A stretch of 64,000 nt of DNA from Candidatus Methylophosphatis haderslevensis (GTDB taxonomy: Bacteria; Pseudomonadota; Gammaproteobacteria; Burkholderiales; Rhodocyclaceae): positions 186,001-250,000 of the forward strand of contig JADJSA010000001.1 in the NCBI GenBank assembly GCA_016711925.1, in the 5' to 3' direction. Shown one piece after another: positions 1 to 9,243 of this stretch (positions are counted from its first letter, which is position 1; every line of letters starts with the position of its first letter). The notes beneath the pieces were generated by a model. It was not told where the DNA came from. It was given only the letters and a program-made list of their open reading frames with translations, and ran no database searches. A program made the translations under genes and the position numbers.

Positions 1-1
1 C

Positions 2-932
2 GACTACTCGGAAATCGTTTCGGTCGGCCCGCGCAATCTGCTGTTGTCGCACCCCTGCGTTGCCGACGTGCGCGCGCTGCTGTACGGCTTTTCGTTCGTC
101 CGCCGGCCGAACGGCACGCACTCCACCGCGCTGGTCGTGGCAGTCGAGCCGCGGCCGGGCAGGCAAGTGCCGTGGGGCGAAGTTGACGGCGACCTCGCCG
201 ATCTGAGCCAGCCGCTGCGCATCAGCGTCGACCGCACCGATCTGGCCAAGCTTGAACTTCCCGCCGACCCGATCGGCAGCAGCTTCGAGATCAACGGGCA
301 AGACGGTCACGGTAGCCGTGGCGACCCATGGCATCCGTTCTTTTACGCTCAACCCCTACCTGTTTACCACCACGACCAACGCGCGCCGGCTGCTCAATGT
401 CGGCGAGAACCAGGCGATGTATTACGTCATCGATCTGGCCGACAAGCAATGCGGACCGGCGCTGGCGGCCTGGATGAAGCGCCAGCCGGATATCCAGTTG
501 CTCGACACCGCAACCTGGAGCAAGAAGACCCAGGCGTTTTGGGTCAGCGGATCGGGCGCCGGCGCAGCGCTGCTATTCACCGCCATTCTCGGATTGTTCG
601 TCGGCGGCGTGATCGTCGGACAAACTCTGTATTCGATGACCAAGGAACACCTGCTCGAACTGGCAACGCTGAAGGCGGTCGGGGCGCGGCCGTTCGAGCT
701 GGCAGGATTCGTGTTGTGGCAGGTCGCGTTTCTCGCCGCCGCCGGCGTGGTATCCGGCTTCGTCCTGGCGCTGGTTCTCAAACGCGTGCTGGAGAACGCC
801 GGACTGACCGTGGTCGTTTCGCCCGAGACTGTCGGCTTGAGCGTAATGGCGACGATACTGATGTGCGCGATGGCCAGCATCACCAGCCTGGTGGCGGTGT
901 ACAAGCTCGAAGCGGCGACGGTGCTGCGCTAG
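2..932 (+). CDS. FtsX-type ABC exporter permease (DevC-like), 5'-truncated and frameshifted
   Basis: This is the C-terminal part of an ABC permease that starts before the window. The first ~95 codons read in frame 2 as a periplasmic MacB/FtsX core. At the GGG run 296-298 the frame moves to frame 3, where the peptide continues as KTVTVAVATHGIRSF and then three hydrophobic segments (roughly codons at 535-620, 690-780 and 830-905), the usual FtsX C-terminal topology. Removing one G restores a single frame, so a sequence error is more likely than a real break. The next two genes encode an ATPase and a HlyD-type adaptor, so this is probably the membrane subunit of a DevBCA-like exporter. The substrate is unknown. 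Confidence 0.85.
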
Positions 933-951
933 CCACGGAAGTCAACCCGAG

Positions 952-1680
952 ATGAGCGAAAAGTCGATCCTGATCCGCGCACGCGGCCTCGCCAAGACCT
1001 TCCGTCCGGCGGCAATTGAAACGCCGGTTCTTCGCGGCATCTCGATCGTCATCCGCAGTGGCGAACTCGCGCTGCTGATGGGACCCTCCGGCTCGGGCAA
1101 GACGACGCTGCTCTGCGTGCTCTCCGGCCTGTTGCGACCGAGCGCCGGAGAGGTCGAGCTGTGCGGCGTTCCGATATCGCGCCTGCCTGATTGTGCCGCG
1201 GCGGAAGTGCGGCGCGACAAGGTCGGCTTCGTCTTTCAGAGTTACAACCTGTTTCCGGCGCTGAGTGCGCTCGACAACGTCGCCGAAGTGCTCGCCCTCA
1301 AGGGCACGCCGCGCGAACAGGCACGCGGGATCGCCACCGAGGCTCTCGCGCGCGTCGGTCTGGGCGCGCGGTTGGGCCATCGGCCCGGCGAACTCTCCGG
1401 CGGCGAGCGGCAGCGGGTGGCGATCGCCCGCGCCCTGGCCGGCAGCCCCGCACTGATCCTGGGCGACGAGCCGACCGCGGCGCTGGACCGCCACACCGGG
1501 ATGGACATCGTGCAACTGATCAAGGATCAGGTGAGCGAGCGCTGCGGCGTACTCCTGGTGACCCACGATATACGGCTGACGCGGTTCGCCGACCGGGTGA
1601 TCGAGATCGACGACGGCCAGATCGTCAGCGATGGTGTGGCCGTTGCCGCAGACGAGACGGGCGGGGGGAGCGGAGGTTGA
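952..1680 (+). CDS. ABC transporter ATP-binding protein (DevA-like)
   Basis: A 242-residue ATPase with all the expected motifs: Walker A GPSGSGKT (44-51), Q-loop FQSYN (from 95), signature LSGGERQ (148-154), Walker B LILGDE (168-173) and H-loop His205. It belongs to the MacB/LolD/DevA type that energises FtsX-like permeases on the cytoplasmic face. It starts 19 bp after the permease stop and its stop is 2 bp before the adaptor gene, so the three genes form one operon (permease-ATPase-adaptor). DevBCA systems export glycolipids or other lipophilic compounds in cyanobacteria; no substrate is implied here. Confidence 0.93.
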   Translation: MSEKSILIRARGLAKTFRPAAIETPVLRGISIVIRSGELALLMGPSGSGKTTLLCVLSGLLRPSAGEVELCGVPISRLPDCAAAEVRRDKVGFVFQSYNLFPALSALDNVAEVLALKGTPREQARGIATEALARVGLGARLGHRPGELSGGERQRVAIARALAGSPALILGDEPTAALDRHTGMDIVQLIKDQVSERCGVLLVTHDIRLTRFADRVIEIDDGQIVSDGVAVAADETGGGSGG

Positions 1681-1682
1681 AA

Positions 1683-2759
1683 ATGCGAAAGCACTGGTTG
1701 TTGCTGGGTACTGTGGTCACTGCCGCCGTCATTGTTGGCGCGATCGCGACGCGGCGCCCGACTTCACCGGTTGACGCATCTGCGAAGCCCGATACGGACG
1801 CGCGGGTGGTGGCGCAAGCGCAGGTCGTGCCGATCGACGGCATTATCGAAGTGCGCCCGCTGGCAGAGGGAAAGGTGCTGCGGGTGTTGGCGCACCCGGG
1901 CGACCACGTCAAGACCGGCCAATTGCTCGCCGAAATTGAAAGCGACCTCGAATCGGCAGCGGTTCGGCAGCGACGCGCCGACAGGGAGGCTGCGGCCGCC
2001 CGGCTGACGCTCGCCAATGAGGGCGTACGTTCCGAAGAACAGGCGGCATTGACCGCGGCTGCCGAAGCGGCGAAGCAAGAAGCTGATCTGGCGCGCGACA
2101 GATTGCAGCGCCAGCGCGCGCTGCGCGGGCAAGGATTCGTTGCTGAACAATCGGTGATCGAGGCCGAAAGCAGCCTGAGGATCGCCGAGGCGCGGGCGCG
2201 CGAGGCGGCAATGCGGGCGCGCGCCGGAGTGGCCGGTGGCCGCGCCGGCGAACGGCGTGCCGCGCGAGAGGCAGTGTCATCGGCCGGTGCTGCGCTTGCC
2301 CAGGGCGAGGTGGCGCTGTCGCGCACGCGGATTGTCGCGCCTATCGCGGGAGTCGTGATGGCGCGCAACGTCAATCCCGGCGACATCATCGGCTCGAACG
2401 TCACGTCGCCGACACTGTTTCGCATCGTCGATCCGGCGCGAGTCGAAATCCGCTTCGAGGTCGAGGAGTTGCTGGCCTCGCGCGTGGAAGTCGGCTTGCC
2501 GGTCGAATTCGTACTGCCCGGAAGCAAAACCGTTGTCGGCCACGGCAAGGTGACGAGAATCGCGCCGCAGGTCGAAAAGCGCAGCATCGGGGCCGACGAC
2601 GCTCGAATTCGCGCCGACAGCATGGTGCGGCCCGCCTGGAGCGATTTCACCGCGCAAGCGGACGCCCGGCCGTTGCCGGTCAACTATCGTCTGGAAGCCT
2701 GGATTCGCGTGAGCAGCCAGGGAGCCGGTGCCGGCGCACCAGTTGCTGCCGAGTTCTGA
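1683..2759 (+). CDS. HlyD-family periplasmic adaptor subunit (DevB-like)
   Basis: A 358-residue membrane-fusion protein. The start ATG at 1683 lies 2 bp after the ATPase stop and is followed by an uncleaved signal anchor (LLLGTVVTAAVIVGAIA). The order is lipoyl half (about 62-90, EGKVLRVLAHPGDHVKTGQL), a long Ala/Arg/Glu-rich coiled coil (about 92-205), second lipoyl half (RIVAPIAGVVMARNVNPGD) and a beta-barrel. It would link the inner-membrane ABC pump to an outer-membrane channel of TolC type, which is not encoded in this window. The frame is open further upstream, but that part only overlaps the ATPase gene. Confidence 0.92.
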   Translation: MRKHWLLLGTVVTAAVIVGAIATRRPTSPVDASAKPDTDARVVAQAQVVPIDGIIEVRPLAEGKVLRVLAHPGDHVKTGQLLAEIESDLESAAVRQRRADREAAAARLTLANEGVRSEEQAALTAAAEAAKQEADLARDRLQRQRALRGQGFVAEQSVIEAESSLRIAEARAREAAMRARAGVAGGRAGERRAAREAVSSAGAALAQGEVALSRTRIVAPIAGVVMARNVNPGDIIGSNVTSPTLFRIVDPARVEIRFEVEELLASRVEVGLPVEFVLPGSKTVVGHGKVTRIAPQVEKRSIGADDARIRADSMVRPAWSDFTAQADARPLPVNYRLEAWIRVSSQGAGAGAPVAAEF

Positions 2760-2802
2760 CCGCCCGCCCGGGCGGACCAGGTCGAACACGCATTCGCGGA
2801 CA

Positions 2803-3423
2803 ATGGCCACCATGTCAATCGCCGACGAACTCCAGAAACTCGCCGATCTGCGCCGGCGCGGCATGCTGAATGCAGACGAATTCGAACTCGCCAAACGGCG
2901 TCTGCTGACGGTTTCGCTGCCGCTGGGCATACGCAGGCAATCGAAGCGCACGGTCGCGGGTTGGCCATTGTGGGCGATCGCCAGCGGTCCCGATCCTGCC
3001 CGCGGCGAATCGCGCGGGCACGCCAGGGCAATCGTCGCCATCGGCGACATGGCAACCGGCCTGCTGGCAATCGGCGGCTTCGCCCGCGGCGTGATTGCTT
3101 TTGGCGGAGCGGCCGTCGGCGTGATCTCCGCCGGCGGATTGGCCATCGGCCTTGCGCTTGCGGGCGGGGGCGCGGCTGTCGGCGGCATCGCGCTGGGTGG
3201 CGGCGCGCTCGGCGGTGTGGCGATCGGCGGCGGCGCCGCTGGCCGCTACGCCATCGGCGCCGCCGCCGCGGGAACCAACGTCATTTCCGCCGCGCGATGC
3301 GACATCGAAGCGGTCGACTTCTTCACGCGCAACCGCGAGTGGATTCCGCTGGCCGGCAGTGCGCTGGCCCAGCAATCGCGGACGTTCGCCCGTTTATGCG
3401 CGCCTGCGGTTCCCGGGAAGTAA
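2803..3423 (+). CDS. SHOCT-domain protein with glycine-rich short repeats
   Basis: A 206-residue protein. Residues about 5-35 (DELQKLADLRRRGMLNADEF) form a SHOCT-type short helical domain, usually found at protein ends. Residues about 70-170 are a run of imperfect 7-8 residue repeats of the form xGGxAxGxxA (GGFARGVIAFGGAAVGVISA and similar) that could make a compact repetitive beta or membrane-inserted structure. No signal peptide precedes it. An alternative ATG lies at 2812. It is transcribed in the same direction as the exporter operon, 43 bp after it. Function unknown; the repeat architecture is the notable part. Confidence 0.72.
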   Translation: MATMSIADELQKLADLRRRGMLNADEFELAKRRLLTVSLPLGIRRQSKRTVAGWPLWAIASGPDPARGESRGHARAIVAIGDMATGLLAIGGFARGVIAFGGAAVGVISAGGLAIGLALAGGGAAVGGIALGGGALGGVAIGGGAAGRYAIGAAAAGTNVISAARCDIEAVDFFTRNREWIPLAGSALAQQSRTFARLCAPAVPGK

Positions 3424-3686
3424 GTCGCGCAACGCGTTGCGGCCGAGTTTCACGCGCAACAGCCGAAATCCCCCCGGCGATTTGAATGGTTCTGAAAATT
3501 CCCGTTATCAGAAGTGCAGACGAGTTCAAGGACCCGGCCTCATACTATTGATTGTAATACAACTCACCAGCCCCACACTTCTGGCAATTTATTGGTCTTT
3601 TCGGCAACTTATGATTTGATTTCAGAGCCGGGTCAAACCACATTTCTGCGCTCCAACGGTTTGCAATTCCGGCGAGCCGGCGTCGA
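3424..3686. other. AT-richer intergenic segment
   Basis: These 263 bp separate the converging SHOCT gene and sensor-kinase gene. The middle (about 3480-3660) is clearly lower in GC than its surroundings. No gene or T-tailed terminator hairpin is evident. Two short inverted pairs are present but interleave (3509-3516 with 3576-3583; 3531-3538 with 3627-3634), so they cannot form one simple hairpin. Confidence 0.4.
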
Positions 3687-6359
3687 TCAACCCGACTGAA
3701 ATGCTCCCTTGGGCTCCGGCTGCGCTTGCATGGGTTCGTCGGTCAGCAACGGGTGCGCCGCTAGCGCGCGGCAGAAGTCCTCGATCGCGGAAAGAATGGC
3801 TGGCACCAGGTTCAGCGCCTGCTGGTCGCCTTTGCGCGCCAGTTGTTCCGCCTCGTTCGCCAGATCGCCCAGCCTGTCGCCGCCGATGGTCTTGCTGGAC
3901 GACTTGAGAGCATGAAGACTGGCAACCAGGGCGTTGAGATCGCGCTGCCTGGCCTCGCGCGCGATCGCATCGCGATAGGGTCCGACAGTGTCGAGATACG
4001 CGCGCATCAGTCGGCGCACGGTCGGCGCGCCGAATTCGGCCACCAGGTCGTCGATGACGCCGTCGGCAATCGGCGCGCTGCCGCTGGCCGGGGCCGGCGC
4101 TGGTGAATCGGCCTCGCGATGACCATCGATCGAGGAAGCCGGCAGCCAGCGCTGCAACACCTCGACCAGCGTGGCGAAGCTCACCGGTTTGGCCAGGTAG
4201 TCGTCCATCCCCGCCTTCGCGCAAAGCTTGCGGTCCTCGACGAAGGCATTGGCAGTGAGGGCGATGATCGGCGTGCGCCGATCCGGCGGTTCGCTGGCGC
4301 GGATCTGCGCGGTCGCGGCGTAACCATCGAGCACCGGCATCTGGCAATCCATCAACACCAGGTCGAAGCGTTCCGTGCGCAGCGCTTCGACCGCGCGCGC
4401 GCCGTTGTCGACGATGTTCGTCTCGACGCCGAGCTTTGCCAGCATCGCGCCGACGATTTCCTGATTGACCAGGTTGTCCTCTGCGATCAGTACACGCGCG
4501 TGGATGCGCCGCGCCGCGGGCAAGCTCGCGCTCGACTGGGGCGCTCCTGACGTTGCGGCCTCGAACGGCAACTCGAAGTGAAATGTCGAGCCCTGGCCGG
4601 GCGCGCTCTGCACGCCAATCGTGCCGCCCATCAGCTCGACCAGATACCGTGAGATCACCAAGCCGAGTCCGGTTCCGCCGAACGCGCGAGTGGTCGACTC
4701 GTCGGCCTGCACGAACGGCTGGAACAGCCGTTCGAGCGACGCTGGGGCGATGCCGATGCCACTGTCGCGCACTTCAAAACGCAGCCAGATGCGCGCATCG
4801 CCTGCCCGCGCTGCCAGCCTGCGGGTGCGCAGGGTGACGGTGCCGCGCTCGGTGAACTTGACCGCGTTGCCGAGCAGGTTGGTCAGCACCTGGCGCAGGC
4901 GGACCGGATCGCCGGAAACGCGCAGCGCACATGCCGGATCGAACTCTTGTGCAAGCACATTGCCGCGCGTCGAGGCCAGTTCGCGATAGACGTCGGCCAG
5001 ATCGGCGACCAGTTCGGCCAGTTGAAAATCGGTGTGTTCGAGTTGCACCTTGCCTGCCTCGATCTTGGCCAGATCGAGAATGTCGCTCAGCAGATCCCGC
5101 AGCGTCCGCCCGGCCGCCTCGATGACCTTGGCGTAACGCGCCTGTTCCGCGTCCAGCGGCGTACGCTGCAACAGTTCGGACATGCCCAGCACGCCGTTCA
5201 GCGGCGTGCGAATCTCGTGGCTCATGGTCGACAGGAACTGCGATTTCGACGCGCTCGCCGCGTCGGCGGCGGCCTTGGCTCGCTGCAATTCCTCGTTGCG
5301 GTCGATCAGCCGCTGCGTCAGGGTATCGAGCACCTGCACCACCGCGGTCACTTCGTCGCGGTTTTCCGCCTCGATCGTCCGGCCGGTCAGCTCGACCGCC
5401 GTCTTCTCGGCGCGCAGGCGCAATTGGCGCAAGGGCCGCAGCACGATGCGCAAGGTCAGCAGCAACAACATGATGCTGGTCGCCAGGATGAACCCGCCAA
5501 ACAATCCCGCCCGCCGATACGATGCCTCGAGCAGCCGGTAGGCCGACGCGCTGTCGATCTGCGCCAGCATCACGTAGGCGTCGTCCACCACCAGGATCGG
5601 CAGGTAGGCGCGCGTCTGGTGCGCCGCGCCGTCCTCGCGATAGACCGGGATCTTCTGGTGAAACGCTTCGGTGACGGCTGCGTCGTCGAGAACGGCGAGC
5701 CCGCCCCTGCTCGATGCCACCACGCGGCCGGAACGCGACAGCAACGCCAGATCGGCGCCGACCTCCTCGCTCAGGGCCTTGATCAGCGCATCGTCCAACT
5801 GCAACCCGGCACTGAGCGTGCCGACAATCTTGCCGCCGACCCGCATCGGTTCGATCGCGCGCACCGCCGGTGCGCCCTTCGAGGCGGAACTGGCGAGCAT
5901 CGAGCTGCCGGCAAGCGCTTCGGCGATGCCCCAGGATAGATCGCGGTCGCCCTTGCGCGCCGGATCCTGCGCCCGATAGATCACCACTTCCCGTGCGTCG
6001 GTCACCTCAAGCAGACTCAGATTGCCGTTGGCGAACGCAAGGTCGAGCGTCTTCGGGATGTCCTCAAGCCGGTGATGCGATTCCTGCACCAGACTCAGCG
6101 GCACGTCATCCGAAATCGCCAGCAACCGTGCGATCTCGCGAACCCGCGCGGTATGGTGCTCGATCAGACCCTGCAGCACGCGGCTCACAGTCTTGACCTT
6201 GTCGACCTCGCGCTCCTGCACCGCGGTGCGCAGCAACTCGCCAGACACCCGGTACGCCACCCACTGCGAGAGCACGAGCAGCAGGGTGAACAGGAGCACC
6301 AGCGTCATGCCGGTGCTCGGTCGCCATCTGCCCAGCCCGCCTGGCTTCTGCTGGTTCAC
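3687..6359 (-). CDS. Hybrid sensor histidine kinase with receiver and Hpt domains
   Basis: An 890-residue membrane sensor. TM1 is at about 18-36, a CACHE-like periplasmic domain at about 40-280, TM2 at about 285-305, then HAMP and a short coiled coil. The HisKA box STMSHEIRTPLNG carries His381. The HATPase has its N-box at N498, G1 box DSGIGI and G2 box GGTGLGL. The receiver VLIAEDN has phospho-acceptor Asp671 in LVLMDCQMP and Lys in AKPVS. An Hpt domain has His816 in LHALKSSS. This is a full BarA/ArcB-type phosphorelay in one chain; no response regulator with an output domain is adjacent. The gene begins 41 bp after the binding-protein gene, so the two may form a sensing pair. Confidence 0.92.
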   Translation of the reverse strand: MNQQKPGGLGRWRPSTGMTLVLLFTLLLVLSQWVAYRVSGELLRTAVQEREVDKVKTVSRVLQGLIEHHTARVREIARLLAISDDVPLSLVQESHHRLEDIPKTLDLAFANGNLSLLEVTDAREVVIYRAQDPARKGDRDLSWGIAEALAGSSMLASSASKGAPAVRAIEPMRVGGKIVGTLSAGLQLDDALIKALSEEVGADLALLSRSGRVVASSRGGLAVLDDAAVTEAFHQKIPVYREDGAAHQTRAYLPILVVDDAYVMLAQIDSASAYRLLEASYRRAGLFGGFILATSIMLLLLTLRIVLRPLRQLRLRAEKTAVELTGRTIEAENRDEVTAVVQVLDTLTQRLIDRNEELQRAKAAADAASASKSQFLSTMSHEIRTPLNGVLGMSELLQRTPLDAEQARYAKVIEAAGRTLRDLLSDILDLAKIEAGKVQLEHTDFQLAELVADLADVYRELASTRGNVLAQEFDPACALRVSGDPVRLRQVLTNLLGNAVKFTERGTVTLRTRRLAARAGDARIWLRFEVRDSGIGIAPASLERLFQPFVQADESTTRAFGGTGLGLVISRYLVELMGGTIGVQSAPGQGSTFHFELPFEAATSGAPQSSASLPAARRIHARVLIAEDNLVNQEIVGAMLAKLGVETNIVDNGARAVEALRTERFDLVLMDCQMPVLDGYAATAQIRASEPPDRRTPIIALTANAFVEDRKLCAKAGMDDYLAKPVSFATLVEVLQRWLPASSIDGHREADSPAPAPASGSAPIADGVIDDLVAEFGAPTVRRLMRAYLDTVGPYRDAIAREARQRDLNALVASLHALKSSSKTIGGDRLGDLANEAEQLARKGDQQALNLVPAILSAIEDFCRALAAHPLLTDEPMQAQPEPKGAFQSG

Positions 6360-6400
6360 GTCAGATCACACGATCGCGGGTGGCATGCGCTATCCGTGGC

Positions 6401-7219
6401 TCAGCGTGCCTGCGCAGCCGGCACCACGCCGTTTTCGCGCAGGATGCGCATGGCAGCGGGCGACTGGACGAACTCGATGAACGCCCTGGCGGCCGGTGTC
6501 AAATTGCCGGGCTTGTAGATCAGCCCGAACTCCAGCCACAGCGGGTAGCGCCCGCTCTCCAGGTTCTCCGGCGTCGGCTCGATGCCGTCGAAGGCGAGGC
6601 GGACCACCCGGGTCTTGCACGCGGCGAGCGCCGACCGGTTGATGAATCCAAGGCTGGAAGGAAACCGGTCCAGCAACTCGATCAGTTGCGGGTCCAGATG
6701 CACGACCTTGACGTTTTCGCCGAACACGAGGTTCTCGAACGGTTTGATCAGGCGGTTGATCGCTTGGCGCGAAGCGTCGGTCACTTCGCGCCCGACCGCG
6801 CGGATCGGGGCCGGCTTGCCGCCCAGATCGCGCCAGTCGGTGGTCTTGCCGGCGAAAACGTCCACTGCCTGGGCTGCTGTCAGGTTGCGCGTGGTGACCG
6901 CGGCCCCGGCCGCGAACACCACCGCATCGCGACCGAGCGCAAGGTAGCTCAGGCCGCGGCTGCGTTCCTCTGCCTTGAGCGGCCGGCCGACGCGGCCGAG
7001 GCTCGCACTGCCGGCCTCGATGTCGCGCAGCGCGCCCGCCGTGCCGGTGGACGGCGGCACGCTCGCCCGGTGCTCGGTTTGTTGCTTGTTGAAGGCCGCG
7101 GCCAGCTCGCCCAGCACATGCTCCGGGTTGCCGCTGCCGGGAATCGACAACTCCTCGGCCAACGCCGGATTTCCGATGACCAGTGCCACAAGCAGCAGCC
7201 AAATCCGCCCGAGTCGCAT
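6401..7219 (-). CDS. Periplasmic phosphate-type (PstS-like) substrate-binding protein
   Basis: About 272 residues from ATG 7219, chosen because it follows a GGGAAGG ribosome site and gives a clean signal peptide (MRLGRIWLLLVALVIGNPAL, cleaved near ALA-EE). The frame is open to 7276 but that extension is not signal-like. Mature features are IPGSGNPEHVLGELAAAF, GTAGALRDIEAGSASLGRVG and LGRDAVVFAAG, typical of the PBP-like fold that binds phosphate or other oxyanions. No transport permease or ATPase is nearby. The downstream partner is the hybrid histidine kinase, suggesting a ligand-sensing role rather than transport (inference). Confidence 0.82.
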   Translation of the reverse strand: MRLGRIWLLLVALVIGNPALAEELSIPGSGNPEHVLGELAAAFNKQQTEHRASVPPSTGTAGALRDIEAGSASLGRVGRPLKAEERSRGLSYLALGRDAVVFAAGAAVTTRNLTAAQAVDVFAGKTTDWRDLGGKPAPIRAVGREVTDASRQAINRLIKPFENLVFGENVKVVHLDPQLIELLDRFPSSLGFINRSALAACKTRVVRLAFDGIEPTPENLESGRYPLWLEFGLIYKPGNLTPAARAFIEFVQSPAAMRILRENGVVPAAQAR

Positions 7220-7447
7220 CGGATGCACGAGCCTTCCCTCCTGTGGAAAATCGATGTCCAGCGTTGCGTTTGCCACCCGACTCCCTTACCGAGGGTGGTC
7301 CCGGCAGTGCTGCCGTGCGCGTCGACAATTACGGCGCCGGGTTGCGGTTCTTGAGCCGGCGCACGGTCGCGGCCGGCAGGTTTGCGGGGCGCTATCGGGG
7401 CGCGGTTGGCACGCTGCAGCCACGCGGGCACGGCGACAGCGATGCGC

Positions 7448-7560
7448 TGAAAGGCGCATGGACAGGCGATCTTCAGCATGGCAATCGGGAAAGCGCCTGT
7501 CCATAAGGCTTTCCGGGTGGCCATGCCGCAAAGCGCCTGTCCATGCGGTCTGCAGGCCAG
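7448..7560. repeat. REP-like palindromic element (copy 1)
   Basis: Part of the 398-bp gap 7220-7617, which holds no gene. The arm tggacaggcg (7459-7468) is followed by two inverted copies cgcctgtcca (7494-7503 and 7534-7543), making alternative hairpins. The same arms recur at about 10.8, 35.2, 36.9 and 49.8 kb and inside the long repeats after 51.7 kb. Confidence 0.75.
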
Positions 7561-7617
7561 CCTTCGGGTCACGCGTGGAAAAACCGGATCGGCGGTCCGG
7601 CCCAGGTTCGCGGATCT

Positions 7618-8652
7618 TCAATTCTGGTCGATCTTGTCGGCCAGCCAGTCGAAGCCGACGTAGCCGAGCACGCCGAACAGCAGGCCGCCACCGGCGCAGG
7701 TGAGCACCGCACCCGGCCCGGTCTCGATGCCCAGCGCCGCCCCGCCGGCGCAGCCGAGCTTCATGCCGGCCCAGGCCATGCCCCAGCCGCCGGCCTGGCG
7801 CACGCCCTCGGCAAGCAACGGGCTGGCCGAACGGCGCTCGACCGACTTGACGGTGGCATTGCCCAGGTCATACACGGTGAGCACCACGCCGACCACCTGC
7901 ACTGCGCGCAAGCCGCGCGTCACCGCCATCGCGCCCGCCGACTTCACGGCGCCGGCTGGCACGTTGCCTTCGAGCAGAACCTCGCCCTCGACCGATTTAA
8001 TCACTTCCTTGAGCTTGTTGACGCGCGCCCGCAGCGACGGGTCGGCCGCCGCCAGCCGTTCCAGATCGGCGACGATTTCTTCGGTGTTGTGGATCACCAC
8101 GCCGGCCGCCCTGGCCTTGGGGATATCGATGAACACCGGTCGCCCGGCGATGTTCGGCGCCCCGCCCTTGAGGCTGCTGGCCGAGGTGTAGCGGCTGGCG
8201 GTATTGCCCAGCGCATGCTCGCCGATGCTCACTGTCGAGGCCGGATTGCCCGGCTTGATGCCGAACAGTTCCGGGTGGGCGGCGACGTACTCGGCGCTGC
8301 TCACCGGAACCTCGAGCACCTTGCGCACCAGCTTGCCCGAGGGCAGGATTTCGTCGGCAAGCACGAACAGGAACGCCCGGGCCGGCAACGCGTCCGCGCC
8401 CTGCTCGCGCGGCGGCTGCGCGGCACTGCCGGCGACCAGCCGCACCGGCGCACCGGCGCGCGAACCGCCCTCGGTCCACCCGCGCAGGTGCGCGTTGTCC
8501 CGCTCCGGCACCTGCAGGCTTTGCCCGGTCACCAGCGTGTAGGGTGGGCCGATGCCGTTGAGCCGCGCAAGCTCATCCCAGCGCGCCGCATCGCCGAGCA
8601 TGCTGCCGGCAATCTGCCGCAGAGTGTCCCCCTGCCTGACGATGTATCGCAT
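7618..8652 (-). CDS. LysM-domain protein with hydrophobic C-terminus, candidate effector
   Basis: A 344-residue protein starting MRYIVRQGDTLRQIAGSML, a LysM peptidoglycan-binding module (about 2-50) at the very N-terminus with no signal peptide. The middle (about 90-240) is soluble and contains SRYTSAS and, further on, EGEVLLEGNVPAGAV, a spacing that recalls but does not prove ADP-ribosyltransferase-like toxins. The last ~90 residues hold two or three Gly/Ala-rich hydrophobic stretches (MKLGCAGGAALGI, AVLTCAGGGLLFGVLGYVG). An unsecreted LysM followed by a toxin-like body is common among type VI or polymorphic effectors. The small gene just upstream (8690-9079) is the natural immunity or adaptor candidate. 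Function is inferred only. Confidence 0.72.
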   Translation of the reverse strand: MRYIVRQGDTLRQIAGSMLGDAARWDELARLNGIGPPYTLVTGQSLQVPERDNAHLRGWTEGGSRAGAPVRLVAGSAAQPPREQGADALPARAFLFVLADEILPSGKLVRKVLEVPVSSAEYVAAHPELFGIKPGNPASTVSIGEHALGNTASRYTSASSLKGGAPNIAGRPVFIDIPKARAAGVVIHNTEEIVADLERLAAADPSLRARVNKLKEVIKSVEGEVLLEGNVPAGAVKSAGAMAVTRGLRAVQVVGVVLTVYDLGNATVKSVERRSASPLLAEGVRQAGGWGMAWAGMKLGCAGGAALGIETGPGAVLTCAGGGLLFGVLGYVGFDWLADKIDQN

Positions 8653-8689
8653 GCGCCTGTCGCCCTCGCGTGGTTTGCGCTTCGCCGCC

Positions 8690-9079
8690 TCAGGCGGCGC
8701 GCCGTCGAAACGCCCGCCAGCGCAGCAGCAGCCGTTCCCACGGCCGCGGATCGCCGACCGGCAGATACAGGCCGCGCATCAGCACGCGCCCGCTGGCCGG
8801 ATCGGGCTCGCCCAGCGCCACCGCGTGCGGCGCCACGGTGCCGAAGCGGCGGCTGCGGAAAACCAGTGCGCCATCGCACCAGCACGCCGCCATGGCCGCG
8901 CGCGCCGCGCCGCCGCCATCCAGCGGCTCGACGCGGTAGCTGTCGATGAACATGTCGACGCGCTGCGGATCGCTCAGCAGCGCGATCGCGCGGCCGTCAT
9001 GCTCGACCAGCCAGCCGGCATCGCGGCCGTGGCGGCTCTCGAACATCTGCAGGCGCTGCTCGGCTGCGGACTCTGGCAT
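8690..9079 (-). CDS. Conserved hypothetical protein, partner of the LysM protein
   Basis: A 129-residue soluble protein, not recognised. It has no signal peptide or membrane segment, contains several Trp and Cys (ACWCDGALVF) and ends in a basic tail (RLLLRWRAFRRRAA). It precedes the LysM gene by 37 bp on the same strand, so the two are very likely co-transcribed. Size and position fit an immunity protein or effector adaptor, but no motif supports either. Confidence 0.6.
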   Translation of the reverse strand: MPESAAEQRLQMFESRHGRDAGWLVEHDGRAIALLSDPQRVDMFIDSYRVEPLDGGGAARAAMAACWCDGALVFRSRRFGTVAPHAVALGEPDPASGRVLMRGLYLPVGDPRPWERLLLRWRAFRRRAA

Positions 9080-9243
9080 GGCAACGGGATTGATCGTCTG
9101 GCGTGCAAAACGGCGTCATCGAAGCGCGCATGCTGCCGCAATTCGCCGGGCGCATCAACCGGTGCGCCGCCCGCGCGAGCGGCGTCGACGGCACCACCCA
9201 CGCGCGACAGGCCGCCCCGTCGCTGCCGCCGCCCAGCCTGCAC

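Noticed and set aside
3509..3634. Two inverted pairs in the 3424-3686 spacer as a terminator or riboswitch
   Set aside because: The pairs interleave (pseudoknot order), arms are only 8 bp and no T-run follows; probably chance.
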